Part shown: positions 1 to 12,211 of the stretch, in pieces
Layout of the letters: each line of letters starts with the position of its first letter
How positions within the stretch are numbered: position 1 is the first letter of the stretch
NCBI GenBank assembly: GCA_037074705.1
Contig: CM073595.1
Location: 26,317,501-26,381,500, forward strand
Direction of reading: 5' to 3'
DNA from: Zhengitettix transpicula
Lineage: Eukaryota; Arthropoda; Insecta; Orthoptera; Tetrigidae
DNA: 64,000 bases
The notes under the pieces: model-generated
Database searches by the model: none
Told to the model about the DNA's origin: nothing
What the model saw: the letters and a program-made list of their open reading frames with translations, nothing else
Program-made: the position numbers and the translations under genes

Positions 1-99
1 ACGAACATCGAAATCCTAGAAACAAATGACAGCAATTATACTGAGTATAGCAATGTTTCACTTATCTAATGTAGAAATAACAGAAGAAGCTTCAATCAA

Positions 100-240
100 A
101 GCTCAACCATAGAGGCCCTGAAATTGAATTAAAGGATCAGAATGGAAAAATGTCGACCGGACCGGGAATCAAAACCGGGTCTCCTGCTTAGTAAAGGGGT
201 TGCTTTATCAACTAAGCTATCCGTGACGACTCCAGGCCCC
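100..240 (-). repeat. tRNA-derived SINE relic
   Basis: Read on the minus strand there is an RNA polymerase III A-box-like stretch (GATAGCTTAGTTGATAAAGC, 221-202) followed by a B-box-like stretch (GGTTTTGATTCCCGG, 176-162), the spacing and order of a tRNA-derived SINE head. The body continues CCGGTCGACATTTTTCC. A related copy sits near 13613-13700 and an inverted partial copy of the body at 413-478. It is too degenerate and embedded in repeats to be a working tRNA gene. Confidence 0.6.
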
Positions 241-369
241 GTACGGCACTTCTCCATCCAGCCAGAGCCCGTCCAGTTCACTGGATCACAATCTTCATGG
301 CCTAACTTTAGGACTCGATGAAGATTGATATTAAATGATCAACGGCGCAACGAGTTAATTCAGAAAGAA

Positions 370-480
370 CAGAAGAAGTTTCGATCAGAGCTCAGCCGTC
401 TGGACCCACGTTAGATTCCTGGTCCAGTCGATATTTTTCCATCCTGATACTTTAATTCAACTTCTATAGTATTTAAGCGA
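370..480. repeat. Partial second SINE body, inverted relative to 126-165
   Basis: Positions 370-406 repeat 84-118 in the same direction (a cagaagaag...tc.atca.agctca pattern). Positions 413-478 repeat about 126-165 in the opposite direction (ttgaattaaa, aggatgga, tggaccaggaat on the minus strand). The block is therefore a direct repeat joined to a fold-back copy of the same SINE family. Confidence 0.5.
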
Positions 481-785
481 TTAAAGATACATTTAAAACG
501 AATCAGAGAAAATTTTACATAAGTAAGTAATGAATTCAATATTGAATTTTCTGTCATAAGGGATTCTGGGTCGCAATTCATGCTTTTTGAGAATTCGGCT
601 CTTATGCACATGAAGATCATTCAAATATTAAATGCGCAAGTGAAAACAAATATTTTACCATTAAATAATATTTTAATATTTGTAATGCACAAATCGAAGT
701 TTGGAAATGATACAAAAGAAATATATCAGTTCGCTGCCAGTCATGGTAGGGCAAACAGTATCTAGAACTCTTCCAGTGCCCGAGT

Positions 786-2070
786 GTGTTTACATCAGTA
801 GCGGGGCTGCCCTGGCGGATTCCGACTAGCTATTATCGTGTAAAGGAGTGTATAAGTACATCATATCTAAGCTATATAAAGGAGATTCCACTACTCCCAG
901 AAAGTGTAAAGAAGATGACGTCCACACAGAATATGGAAGCTAGATTGTCTTCGAAGGTGATGGGCATAAACCGGATATGCCATGCCAGAATTCTGGACGC
1001 TGTTGCAAGTTTAAATACAGATGAGTACCTTATAGGTTTAGCTAATATTATTGACCCCATCAGAATTAAGTACATCTCTAAAATAGCCAATTCCAGAATG
1101 TGCGCATTTCTAACATCTAAGGAGGATGTCAAAAACCTAATAAAAGTTCATAAATCAATAACAATAAAGGGTGAGGTGGTCAATATAACACCTTTAATGC
1201 AAAAATACTGTCGTGTAACCTTGTCAAATGTATGCCCAGTTATCCCTAACGAGATTATTGTGTTAGAACTAGAAAAGCTAAATATAATTCCAGACTCTAA
1301 AATATCGGATATTAGAATACCGAAGATTTTCTCACATTAAAAGTTTCAGAAGACAATTCTTCATTAACCCGGATAAGCTAAATTCCCTTCCGGATTCGAT
1401 AATGGTGCAATATGAAGTCACTAGCTGTAGGGTGTATCTAGGAGTAGAGAACGAGAACCGCTATCATTGTAAAAGTCCCGGCCATATCGCGATAAATTGT
1501 CCTAATAGAGATGCAATACGGACTGAAAATGACAATTATCACCAAATTAAGTGTCAGAACCCGGCGCCCGCAATTCAAATAATTAACCCTCAAAAAACGG
1601 ACATGGATAATTCACAACTAACAAACAATAAAAGAACTGCATCTACGAGCTCGACGAGCCAAGCTGAGAAGAAAGACGTCAGTAATCCTGAACGCAATAC
1701 AAGCACTAATCCACCCAAGACAGCAAAACAAAACATTCAGGATCATAAATATTATATGAAGAAGAAAACAGTGCTCCACCTTTCCCTTTGGAACAGTTAA
1801 AGACTCTTATACTAAATGCTACGGACTCAAAGAACCCAAGAACCATTATTAGAGATTACAAAATGTCCTCCATATTATTCATAAATATATGGGAATCTTT
1901 GTACCCACACATAAAAGATAAAACGGCAAATAGTAGAATAAAAAGGGCTCATAAATTTAGTTAAGAAACAAGAGAGTGATTCATATTCAGAAGCAGGCGC
2001 CTCTTCCTAATAAAAACAGACTATGACCACAGTACAGTGGAATCTGCAACAGACGCAGCTTCAAATAAGT
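786..2070 (+). pseudogene. Decayed non-LTR retrotransposon ORF1 (zinc-knuckle protein)
   Basis: The remains of a LINE first ORF, whose product is a nucleic-acid-binding protein that packages the element RNA. Frame one (786-1340) contains KKMTSTQNMEARLSSK and VHKSITIKGEVVNITPLMQK and ends in a stop. After a frameshift near 1340 the protein continues (RRQFFINPDKL, then VQYEVTSCRVYLGVE) to a CCHC-type knuckle ending YHCKSPGHIAINC at about 1459-1500. The first knuckle cysteine is arginine (NRYHC), so the finger is broken. A hydrophilic Ser/Thr/Lys-rich tail follows to 1800. Further fragments without an open frame (LKTLILNATDSKNPRTIIRD) reach about 2000. The knuckle and the second segment resemble ORF1 of Jockey/I-type LINEs; the exact clade is uncertain. 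No RT domain follows. Confidence 0.7.
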
Positions 2071-2559
2071 TAATATAATTAATTATCCTATTATTATGAT
2101 AAATGATTAACAAATGCGAATTGTAAAATGTAAATGTAATAAACCCACATTTGAAATGTTCAATTGTATGTATATTATTGGAATCAATGTGAATCGCAGC
2201 ATACTTACGTAAACAAGCACTATTTGTAATTTATTTAAGGGTCGCCAATGACCAAATTGTTAACGCGACCATTATAAACCTTTAATTACAAAAAATTATA
2301 TATCAACATAAATGTTAGTATTGAAGCCCTAACAATCGTGTAAAGGCACCTACGGCCATGGAGCGGTAAACGGGTCGTTGACCAGTGATAAATTCCCTTT
2401 GGTACTCGAAAATAGACGTGCGAGGCAATAAACCTGATCAACACCACGCTCTCACGTGAAAAACCAAAGACTATTGGATAGGCACAAGTTATAACAGAAT
2501 TTTTGAAGGCGTAGGCCTGAGGGTACCCGTAGTGGAAGAGTCTTCTTTGATTCTCTGGG

Positions 2560-2815
2560 TCTAAATCATGGTAGATAAATGAATCTAGGTTGTATTCAGA
2601 CGTTGGGCATGCGGAAAGAGTTGTCCGCTCCCCCCTTTTGCAGCAGACAGCAAACTGCCTTCAAATATGGTCGAGGCAAGGTGTCGAGAATGTTGCGTGC
2701 CCACAGCGAACCCCACCTCCAGCAATTTGGAAGGGCGTGGGACTCTTACCGAGAGCCCGACTTACCTGATGCAGGTTTTCCCTGCAGCACATTCTGGCGA
2801 CCGAGATATTCTACG
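2560..2815 (+). repeat. GC-rich dispersed repeat, copy 1
   Basis: This is homologous to 6440-6700. Shared landmarks in the same order are gacag.caa.ctgcc, gtc.aggca, gagaatg, ttgcgt.ccca, ggaagggcgtgggac, cctacctgatgcaggttttc. It is markedly GC-richer than its surroundings. Short reading frames across it show no recognisable protein, so a SINE or LINE 3' region is more likely than a gene. Confidence 0.55.
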
Positions 2816-2869
2816 TAGGATGCAGCTTACCTAAGGATTAGCAACATAAAAGGAATTCAGGCAGGCCGA

Positions 2870-4080
2870 CGTATCACGTGCTAATGACGTCATCACTAAA
2901 GACGAGTTTATTATGCATTAGCGTGAAACGACCGAGTTATCTATATACCTTGCCGTTTTTACTGCGTTAAATGACATCTGTTTATTTTGATAGGCCCAGT
3001 AATGACGTTAGGATTGGTTTTTGTGTACGTTAAAGTTTTATAAAGAGTTTTTAGTTGTTAAAATAGTATTTTGATTAATAAATGATATCAATTCTTACTC
3101 TCAATTCTTTTATTATATCACAAACAGTTTATTCAATAAATTCGTAATAAAAGAATTAAAAAGATTACATATATTTCATTTTTCCTTGACCAACAGGGAA
3201 TAAATCAATCGTATTTCCAAGTTGACTAATTTTACAACAACACGAATTTATCTAAATAATCTTTCATCACTAAAAATTGAGGATGAATATTTCTCATGTC
3301 AGTGATGTTGGCGATGTTGTTAATGATTCAATGAACACACCACAGTAATATTTTCATAGTACCACACAGCTAATATAAATAACTGATTATCAACAAACAA
3401 ATAGTGAAAACTGATGTTGCATTAAACTTAATTTTTTCATAATTTTCAATTTTATTTATGACTTTCATTTGAAACTGTAAGTCCTTGTCACTTTAAAGAT
3501 GTTTTGAAATTTAAATATTCATCAGTTTATAACGTGTTTGATAACAGTAATAGTAATAATTTTATTTACTTCAAGAACAATTAGCTTTAAATTCTCTCTT
3601 CGAGTTTGAAGGTTTTGTGATTTTCTAACACCTCTGGGTTTTATTGGATGTAATCATAGCTCAGATGGTCCGCACAATACAGAAACATATTTTAATTAAT
3701 GATTATTTTTCCAAAATTCTTTTCTGTCAGTTTATGGTCGTTAATACTAATAAAATATAAATACAGTCGTCAATATATTTAACCAGTAACCCATTTTTCC
3801 ATAACAACATTTAATTTATTAACCTTAGAATCATTTGATCGTCTCGATTATAATCTTCTATAATATTTATATACGATATTTATATATTAGTAAAGGTATT
3901 ATATATATTTACACAGATTAACGAATTTTAAATTACCTTGTCTACTGTTTTAAACATCAGTTTTAAATAGATATCATGTGAATATTTTATATCATTACAA
4001 TAGTTTACATATATTTTTTACAGATATTAAACATTAGTTATCCTAGAAAATTGCATTCATAATATCTATAGTTGACACAA
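2870..4080. other. AT-rich stretch without recognised features
   Basis: Very AT-rich DNA with stops in all frames. I see no gene, and no exon of the receptor on the minus strand. Confidence 0.6.
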
Positions 4081-5249
4081 TTTTATAAAAATGAGTGTAT
4101 GAGTGTATGTATGTTTATTTGTTCCGCATACAAATCTACACCCGTGAAGCAAATTTAACCAAATTTCGTACACGTGTTCTTTGCAACCAGGAAACAAACA
4201 CTATTGGGGTGAGACACGTCTACAACCCCCAGGAGCGGGGGTGGACGGGGTGGAAAATTTCATACATGCTAAAACGGCCGATATTAGAGCCAGATAAATA
4301 TTTTTCCGTGTCAAAGAGATTCATAGTGTTTGTAACAATGTAATGTGTGTATCATTTCAATCCCTAACCGCATGGGAAAGGAGCTCCCTTAGCGGTGGGG
4401 GTGGAGATGTTATACAGGAAAATAACGCGAATACAACCCAGATTGGAGTCAAATCCAACGTTATGGATGTCACTGAGTTTAATTGTGACATTCACCTTGG
4501 CATTAAACCCCCAGGGGCAGGGGTGGGAGGGATGGAAATTTTGAAACATGCAAACACGACAGATATATGCGTTGAGTAAAATTTTTTCAGTTTTAATTAC
4601 ATTGATTGTATTTCTACTGATTTTCTTTGTGTATAATTTCAACCCCTTTCGGCATGGGTTCTAAGTGTTGGGGGTGGAGTGACATTAAATGAAAATAACG
4701 CAAACACATTCGAGTTTGGATTCGAATCCGGTGCTGTATTTATCACTGTGTTTAATTATGACATTCAACTTGCCGTTTAACTCCCCCAAGCGTGGGTGTT
4801 ATTTTTAAAACATGTTAATTGGCCGATTTTAGCGTCGCAATCATAGTTTTCGGGATCAATTAAATTCATCATATTTTTCTAGATGCTCTCTGTGTAAAAT
4901 TTTAATCCCTGTCGGTAAGGAGGGGAGAAAGATTAGGGAGAGGGGACTGGTGGAGCGTTCCATGAAAATAGCGATTGCGGGATTGATATCTCTGACCTTA
5001 ATTATGACTTTTTGTTTAACCCAAAGTAGAGTGGGTATGTTGGTAGAATTTTTGTAAAATGTTGAAACGGACGATAAGAAAGAAACTTTTTCGAGGTCAA
5101 TGAGTTCAACCCTTTTCGTCGTGGGAGGTGAGCACATGGATAGGGGGCGAAGTGCATTACATGAAAATAACGCAAAAGCAACTGAGATTGGAGTCAAATT
5201 GGGGATTATGGATGTACGACATTCCGGGAAACGACGGGCACCCTGCTAG
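4081..5249 (+). mobile_element. Helitron-like modular element A
   Basis: A non-autonomous element with the same head (tgtatgtatg, ttccgcatacaaatctacac, ccaaatttcgtacacg, caggaaacaaacact) and tail as elements B and F. Between them are about four degenerate ~270-bp modules, each with tgtataatttcaacccc, a G-rich ggggtgggggtgga, aaaataacgc.aa, a.ttggagtcaaat and gt.atggat. The 3' end is a GC-rich stretch (ccgggaaacgacgggcaccc) and CTAG at 5246-5249, followed by T, as in Helitron 3' termini. The 5' edge is less certain because no clean TC start is visible. It has no coding capacity. Confidence 0.7.
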
Positions 5250-6042
5250 TATTTTAATAAATTGTACCATTTTTATGGAAACTTATTTTAAATTTTTCGG
5301 TAAAGGCGCCATAATGCATTGCAATTTCATATCCTCTATTTCTATTATTTGCATTACTGTTCGACTCGAAAAGATCGAAAGCTTCGATGGAGAATAAATA
5401 TAAGAAATAATGAGATTAAAATTTGTGTAATTTTTAATTATAAGAATTGTATATAATCAACCTGATAAAAGAAGTAATTAAATAGACGTTAATATTGAAT
5501 TAATTAAACCTGATAATACTTAATTCTTTTATTCGCTGAATGAATTACAGTTTGTAAAACGTAAATGTGTTTATTTCCATTTACTGTTTTCTTAAATCGT
5601 AGTTGAAAATACTGCTTTAAGTTTAAAGAAACTGATTCGTCAAATTAACGTCCGTCCGTAACAAAATTTTATTTATACATTTTTAGCATGGGTCGAATAC
5701 ACACATATCAGAAGAAAAGACGGTAGTTGACAGAAAAAAAAATCTGAGTTTGTATATAGGAATTTCTCTGTTTGAATGACAGAAAGAACAACATGGACGA
5801 GTGTAAATTGTTGGAACCTTGACGGAGCTCCGGAGAGGGAAGATATTTCTGGACATTTGTATAGAGGATCTCAACCTGTTTTAGAGTATAGGAATTATAG
5901 GAGCCTTAAAGAGTTAAATTACTGGGTGGTAAAATTTTTGTAAACTTTGGGAAGGTAGCCAAGATATCACAATTTATTTCGCATGCATGCATGGAAGATA
6001 ACAATTATCGGGAAATTTGCGGATTAAGATTTCTACGCTTAC

Positions 6043-6234
6043 AGAATTATGAAGTACCTGGTTTCGAGAATAGGAACGCTGAAGTCGACGACGTCGAGGC
6101 GGCTGGTGGTGAAAGAGAAGGCGTCTACAGCCAGATCAGCCTCGTCTCTCAGCAGCATCCCAACCATTCCGTTCCAGCTGCCATCAGCGCCTATTTTCCC
6201 CCACGAAGAATCGTTCGGTGAAACGAACACGCTT
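6043..6234 (-). CDS. Ionotropic receptor, S1 ligand-binding exon
   Basis: This 192-nt exon has an acceptor TTATTTTGCAG (ending 6235) and a donor GTAAGC (from 6042), in phase 2 at both ends. It encodes VFVSPNDSSWGKIGADGSWN, then GMVGMLLRDEADLAVDAFSF and TTSRLDVVDFSVPILETRYF. This is the classic S1 half of an iGluR/IR ligand-binding domain: a gxWnGmvG.L..geaD block followed by T.sR...vdFs.P. The arginine at the position that contacts the ligand alpha-carboxylate in glutamate receptors is present (TTSR), although many divergent IRs lose it. The next exon should open with the first transmembrane segment and pore. I see none on the minus strand between 6042 and 1, so it probably lies beyond the window edge. 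No stops or frameshifts are present. Confidence 0.9.
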
Positions 6235-6439
6235 CTGCAAAATAAGAGAATACAATTTAAATTCGAAACATAAGCTTTTTAAGTACACATCCTGCAAAGT
6301 AAAATAGCTACAGATCTAGAAGGTCTGCGTGTACTATTCTCTCGCAGGCAGAACCTTTTAGGAGAGATTGAGGGGGCTACCTTTGGGGATGCCTTTTCCT
6401 CTCTGTTTTTAAACTAAGGTTCCCACAAGCCGAGACACC

Positions 6440-6700
6440 TCGGCCTGTTTTGATTTATGTATGTTCCGGGTCAAAGACCTGGACATACGGTAAGAATTGT
6501 TCGCTGTTCGCATTTGAAGACAGTCAGCAAGCTGCCTCCTAAACTGGTCAAGGCACAGAGAATGGAATGTTGCGTCCCCACATCGGAAGGGCGTGGGACA
6601 AGTACCCAATTCCCGACCTACCTGATGCAGGTTTTCTAGGGATTGTACTGCATCACTTTTAGGTGAATGCCGGGTAGTATCCTTAAACTACAGCCCGGGG
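6440..6700 (+). repeat. GC-rich dispersed repeat, copy 2
   Basis: Second copy of the family at 2560-2815. It ends in cctgatgcaggttttctagg and is followed by a stretch containing gtgaatgccgggtagtatcc that is not clearly shared. It lies in the intergenic or intronic DNA just upstream (sense) of the 6.2-kb receptor exon. Family identity is not known to me. Confidence 0.55.
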
Positions 6701-7070
6701 GTCCTAGTAAACCCTTGGATACCTTCATCTACACTTTCGCATCCCCCTTTCAAATCCCTTCCTATACTATTAAAGAGGAGTTGCCACCATGTGGATTACC
6801 CTCATGTAGCCTGTTTCTCTAAAAAAAAGATCAAGTCCGGGTGAGCGATTTGCAAGTTCTTCGATTGCAGTTACATCTCCAATAAACTCGTACCACCACT
6901 TTTAATAAACCATTAACAATTATAAATTAAATTTATAATTTCTTAATTTTTATAAATTAAATTTATATTTAATTATCAAATTTATTTAAAAAATTGTATG
7001 TGAAATCCTTTATTGAAAAATGCTTTCTGTGTAAATTAAATTTGTAATTTCTTAATATATATAAATGAAA

Positions 7071-10000
7071 TCTTATCTTATAAATAAAGCAGTGTCTTTG
7101 TATGTATGTATACAAATCTACACCGATGGAGAAATTTCACCAAATTTCGTACACGCGTTCTATACGACTGGGAAACAAACACTGTCGGGCTGATACGCGT
7201 TTACCAGCCCCAGGAGCGGGGGTGGACGGTGGTGGAAATATTTAAATATGCTAAAACAGCCGATGTTTCAGTCGGATAAATATTTTTAGGGGTCAAAGAT
7301 ATTGATAGTGTTTCTACCGATGTTATCTGAATATAATTTTCATCCCCTACACCCTGGAAAAAGGACATCCTTAGGGTTGGGGGTGGAGATTCTTTACAGG
7401 AAAATAACGCGAATACAGCCGAGATTGGAGTCAAATCCAAAGTTATGGATGTCACTGAGTTAATTATGACATTAAATTTGCCACTTCACCTCTTGGTGCG
7501 GGGATGGACTGGGGTGGAATTTTTCAAACATATTAAATGGTCGATATTTTCTTGGAATAATTAATTGTCGGGGTCAATCACGTATACCGATGTTGTTTGT
7601 AATAAAACCGTTTCAGCATGAGAGGCGAGCACGCTTAGGGGTGGGGGTGGAAACATTCAAACATGTGAAAACAACCGATATTTGACTCGCAAAAATATTT
7701 TTAGGGGTCAAAAAGATTGATAGTTTTACTACCGATGTTATCTGAGTATAATTTCAACTCCTTAAAGCATGGGATTCTTAGGGATGGGGGTGGAGATGCT
7801 ATACATGAAAATAACGCGAATACAATAAAGATTGGAGTCAAATTCAAGGTTATGGATGTCACTGAGTTAAATTATGACATTAAACTTTGCATTTAACCCT
7901 TAGGGGCAGGGGTCAGAGGGATGGAAATTTTGGAACATGCAAACACGGCAGATATTTTTGTTGGATAAATATTTTTCAGGGTTAATTATATTGATTTTAT
8001 TTCTACTGATGTTGTTAGTGTATAATTTTTCGGCATGGGAGGGGAGCACCCTTAGTGGTGGGGGTGGAGGGGCGTTTCATAAAATTAAAGCAAAAACAAC
8101 CGATATTCGAGTCAAATCGGAGTTACGGATGTCGCTGAGACTATTTATGGTAAACTGAGAAACGCAAGGAGGTGGGTGGGAATTGGCGGTGATGAGAGGG
8201 GGTGGGCGGGAAAGATATTTTCAAACATGCTAACCGGCCGATTATTGTGTCAAATCAGTACTTCTGGATCAATGGCATTCATAAAATTTCACTACATGTT
8301 TTCTGTGTATAATTTCAACCTCTTTCAGGCATGGGAGTGGTGCACCCGTCAGGATTGCGGGTGGAGTGTCATTTCATGAAAATTACGCTAACACATTCGA
8401 GTTTGGAGTCGAATACGGGGTTATATTTATCAGCGTGTTTAATTATGACGTTTAACTTACAGTTTAAATTCCCCAAGCGGGGGTGGACGGGGATGTAAAT
8501 CTTCAAGCGTCAAATAAATACTTTTCTGGTTCACTGAGATTTATAAAATTTCTCTACATGTTCCATATATTTAATATTAACCTATTTCTGGATTTGGAGT
8601 GGAGCACCCTCAAGGGTAGGGGTGGAGTGGAATTATATAAATATAACGCAAAAACAATCGAGATTTGGAGTCGGATCAAGGGTTATGGTTGTCAGTGAGT
8701 TTAATTATGATATTCAAGTTGCCGTTTAAGTCCTCCAAACGGGGGTGGTTAGGGGTGGAAATTTTCAAACAATTAATATTGCCGATATTTGAGTTGGATA
8801 AATATTTTCGAGGTAAAAGTGATTAACAGTGTTTGTACCGATGTATGTCAGTTAAATTTAAACCTTTTAAGGCATGGGAAAGGAGCATCCTATGGTTGGG
8901 GATGGAGGTCCGTTACAAGAAAATAACTCGAATATAACCGAGACTGGAGTCAAACCCAAAGTTATGGACGTGATGATTTTAATTCTGACATTCAACTAGG
9001 AATTAACCTCCCAGGGTCGGGGGTGAAAATTGTCAAACATGTTAATGTACCGATTTTTGCGACGACTAAATATTTTTCGGGATAAATGAGATTCATAAAA
9101 TTTATCTACATGTTCTCTGAGTATAATTTCAACCCCTTTCGGGCTTAGCAGGAGAGCACCCTTAGGTGCTGGAGTGCTACAATAAAATAACAGGAATACA
9201 ACCGATATTGGAGTAAAACCAAGAGTATGGATGTTGCCGAGTTTAATTATGAGATTAAATTGGTCCCAGGGGCCCCAGGGGCGGGGGCTGGGTGACAGGG
9301 TGGATTGTGGTGGAATTTTTCTAATATGTTAAGTGATCGATATTAGCGTTAATTAATTAATTAATTGTAGAGGTCAATGACATTGGTAATATATCTACCC
9401 ATGATGTTTGTAAAATTGACCCCTTTCGGCATGAGAGGGAAGTGCACTTAGGGGAGGAGGTGGATACATTCAAACATGCTAAAACAGCCGATATTTAGGA
9501 AGATAAATATTTTTAGGGATCGAAGAGATAATGTTTCAATCGATGTTATCTGAGTATAATTTTAACCCCTCACAGCATGGGAAAGGAGCACTCTTAAAGG
9601 TGAGGGTGAACTGGCGTTACAAATAAATAACGCGAATAAAACCAAGATTACAGTCATAACCAGGGCTAGGATGCCGCTGAGTTTAATTATGACATTAAAT
9701 TGGTCATTTAACCCCAAAGGGCGGGGTAGTTAGATGTGGAAATTTTGAAACAAGAAATCACTGCGGTAATTTACGTACAATATTTTCAAGGGCTAATTTG
9801 ATTGATAGTATTTATAACGATGTTGTGTGTGTAAATTTTCAACCTTTATCGGCATAAGAGTGGAGCACGCTTAGGGGTGGGGGTGGTCGGAGGTGGAAAT
9901 ATTCAAACTTTCTAAAACAGCCGATATTTGAGTCGGATTTTTAGGGGTCCACGAGATTGATAATGTTTCTATCAATGTTATCTATGTATAATTTCAACCC

Positions 10001-11627
10001 CCTACAGCATGGTAAACTAGCACCCTTATGGATTGGGATGGAGATCCTTTACAAGAAAATTACGCGAGTACACCCGATATTGGAGTCAAAACCAAGGTTA
10101 TGTATGTCCCTGAATTTAATTATAACATTCAACTTAGCATTTAAGCCACAGGGGCTGCGGCGGACGGGGTGAAAACTATGGAACATGCAAACACAGCAAA
10201 TATTTGCGTTGAATAAATATTTTTCATGGTTCATTATATTGATTGTATATCTACTGATGTTGTTTCTGTATGATTTCAACGCCTTTCGTCACGGGTAGCG
10301 GTGGACCTTTAGGGGTGGAGGGGGTTTCATAAAATTAACACAAAAACTGATATTAAGTCAAATCGGGGTTATGGATATCGCTGAGTTTAATTATGACAAT
10401 CTGGCCAACGCGCGGAGGTGTGTGGGAATTGAGGGGCTACAAACTTTGAACATGCTAACCGGCAGATTTTTGCGTCTAATCAATATAATTCTGGATCAAC
10501 GGCATTCATCAAATTTCACTACATCTTCTCTGTGTATAATTTCCACATCTTACAGGATTGGGAGTGGTGCACGCTTAAGGGTTGGAGTGGAGTGGCATTA
10601 TGTAAAAATAAAGCAAACACATTCGAGTTTGGAGTCGAGTCCGAGGTTATGAATGTCGCTGAGCTTAATTATGACATTCAATTTGCGATTTAACCCTCGC
10701 GGGTAAGTGTGAATGGGGTTGAAATTATTCAAACATGTTAATCGCCCGATGTTAGTGCCTAATATTTTTCGCAGTCAATTCAATTCAGAATGTTTGTCTT
10801 TAAGTTGTTTATGTATAATTTAAACCCCTTCGGGTGCGATTACGGATAGAAGTGATGTTTGGTGGTGCGTTACAGCAAAATAATGCCCATACGACTGGGG
10901 TTAGAATCAAATACAGGGATATGTAAGTCGTTGACTTTTTTTATGACAATCTGGTGAACGCGCGTGGGTGGACGGCGGTGGGAGTGGGTTGGGTCGTGGT
11001 GGGTAGTGTTTGGCGGGGATATAAAATTGTAAACGTTTCAAACGGCCGATTTTTGCATCGAATAAATATATTTCGGGATCAATGAACCTTATAATATCTC
11101 TCTACATGTTCTCCGTGTATAATTTCAACCCATTTCTGGTTTGGGAGGGAAACATCCATAAGGGTGTGGCATTACTAAAAATTATGCAAAACAATCGGGA
11201 TTAGAGTTGAATCCAAGGCTTTGTATGCCACTGACATTAATTATTACATTAAACTTGCCGTTTAACCCCCCCAAGCGTGGGTGGAATTTTTAAAACATAT
11301 TAATCGGCCGAAATAACCGAATAACCTAAATTACCGAATAACCGAAATAATATTTTTCGGGGTCCATTAAATTCATAATATTTCTCTAGATGCTCTCTGT
11401 GTATAATTTCAATCCCTGTCGGCATGGAAGCTTAGGGGTATCGCTAATACGATTGGGGTATCGATATTTCTGAACTTAATTATGACTTTCAGCTTTTTGG
11501 TTGAGGTGAGCACATGGCCAGGGGGCGAAGTGCATTACATAAAAATAACGCAAAAACAGCCGAGATTGGAGTGAAATTGGGGGTTATGGATATACGACAT
11601 TCCGGCCAACGCCGTGCACCCAACTAG
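7071..11627 (+). mobile_element. Helitron-like modular element B, 17-module array
   Basis: The largest copy in the window, about 4.56 kb. It starts with TC at 7071 after an A and ends CTAG (11624-11627) before T, preceded by a GC-rich hairpin-like segment, matching A/T insertion with TC...CTRR Helitron-type ends. I count about 17 module anchors (tgtataatttcaacccc variants near 7325, 7600, 7737, 8015, 8307, 8571, 8848, 9117, 9402, 9549, 9822, 9980, 10261, 10527, 10806, 11113, 11397), mostly 260-310 bp apart with a few ~140-150-bp short steps. Modules are diverged from each other. No Rep/helicase is encoded; short reading frames over the modules are incidental. It lies in an intron of the receptor gene and is flanked by an ~85-bp direct repeat. 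Confidence 0.75.
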
Positions 11628-12211
11628 TTTATAATATATTTAATTATCAAATGTATTATAAAATCGTATGTAGAATCCCTGTTGCAATGTAAATGGTACT
11701 GAAAAATGTTTTCTTTGTACAGATAATTATGGCAAACTGCCAAAAAGCTTCGCAAAATTCTAAATTAAAGATTTTGAAAGTGAAGATTACTTGTCATTTA
11801 AATTGCTGACTGATTTAAAACATTGGTTGAATTACAAAAGAAAAGAAAACATAAGTTTTAAATAGGTTGAATATGACAGAATCTGTTGAATGCTACCGAA
11901 TGTAATAAATATTTTATACGAATACTATACTATACTGATAATTATCTAAGTCCATTGTTTATAGTCTGTAAATTGGTGCCGAATTTTTTTATACGTTTTT
12001 TGTACGTGGTCAATTTTCAATTAAATATTTGACACTAATTTTTATTTCATTTATATAATCAACATCGCAAGGTTTCACCTTTTAGTTTCGTTTTCAGAAT
12101 GACAATTTCAACTTCTATCAAGTTACATATTTTTATTAGAGATGCTCTTTACAATTTCACCTTGATGGAAATGTTGATTACAATTTCAGAACCGAAATTT
12201 GGTTTATTACT

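Noticed and set aside
158..232. Possible tRNA gene
   Set aside because: A and B boxes are degenerate, a cloverleaf is not evident, and related sequence recurs as a SINE.
4095..4642. Several 70-90-codon ORFs in element A, and similar ones in B and F
   Set aside because: They cover Helitron-like modules in varying frames and are not conserved between modules.
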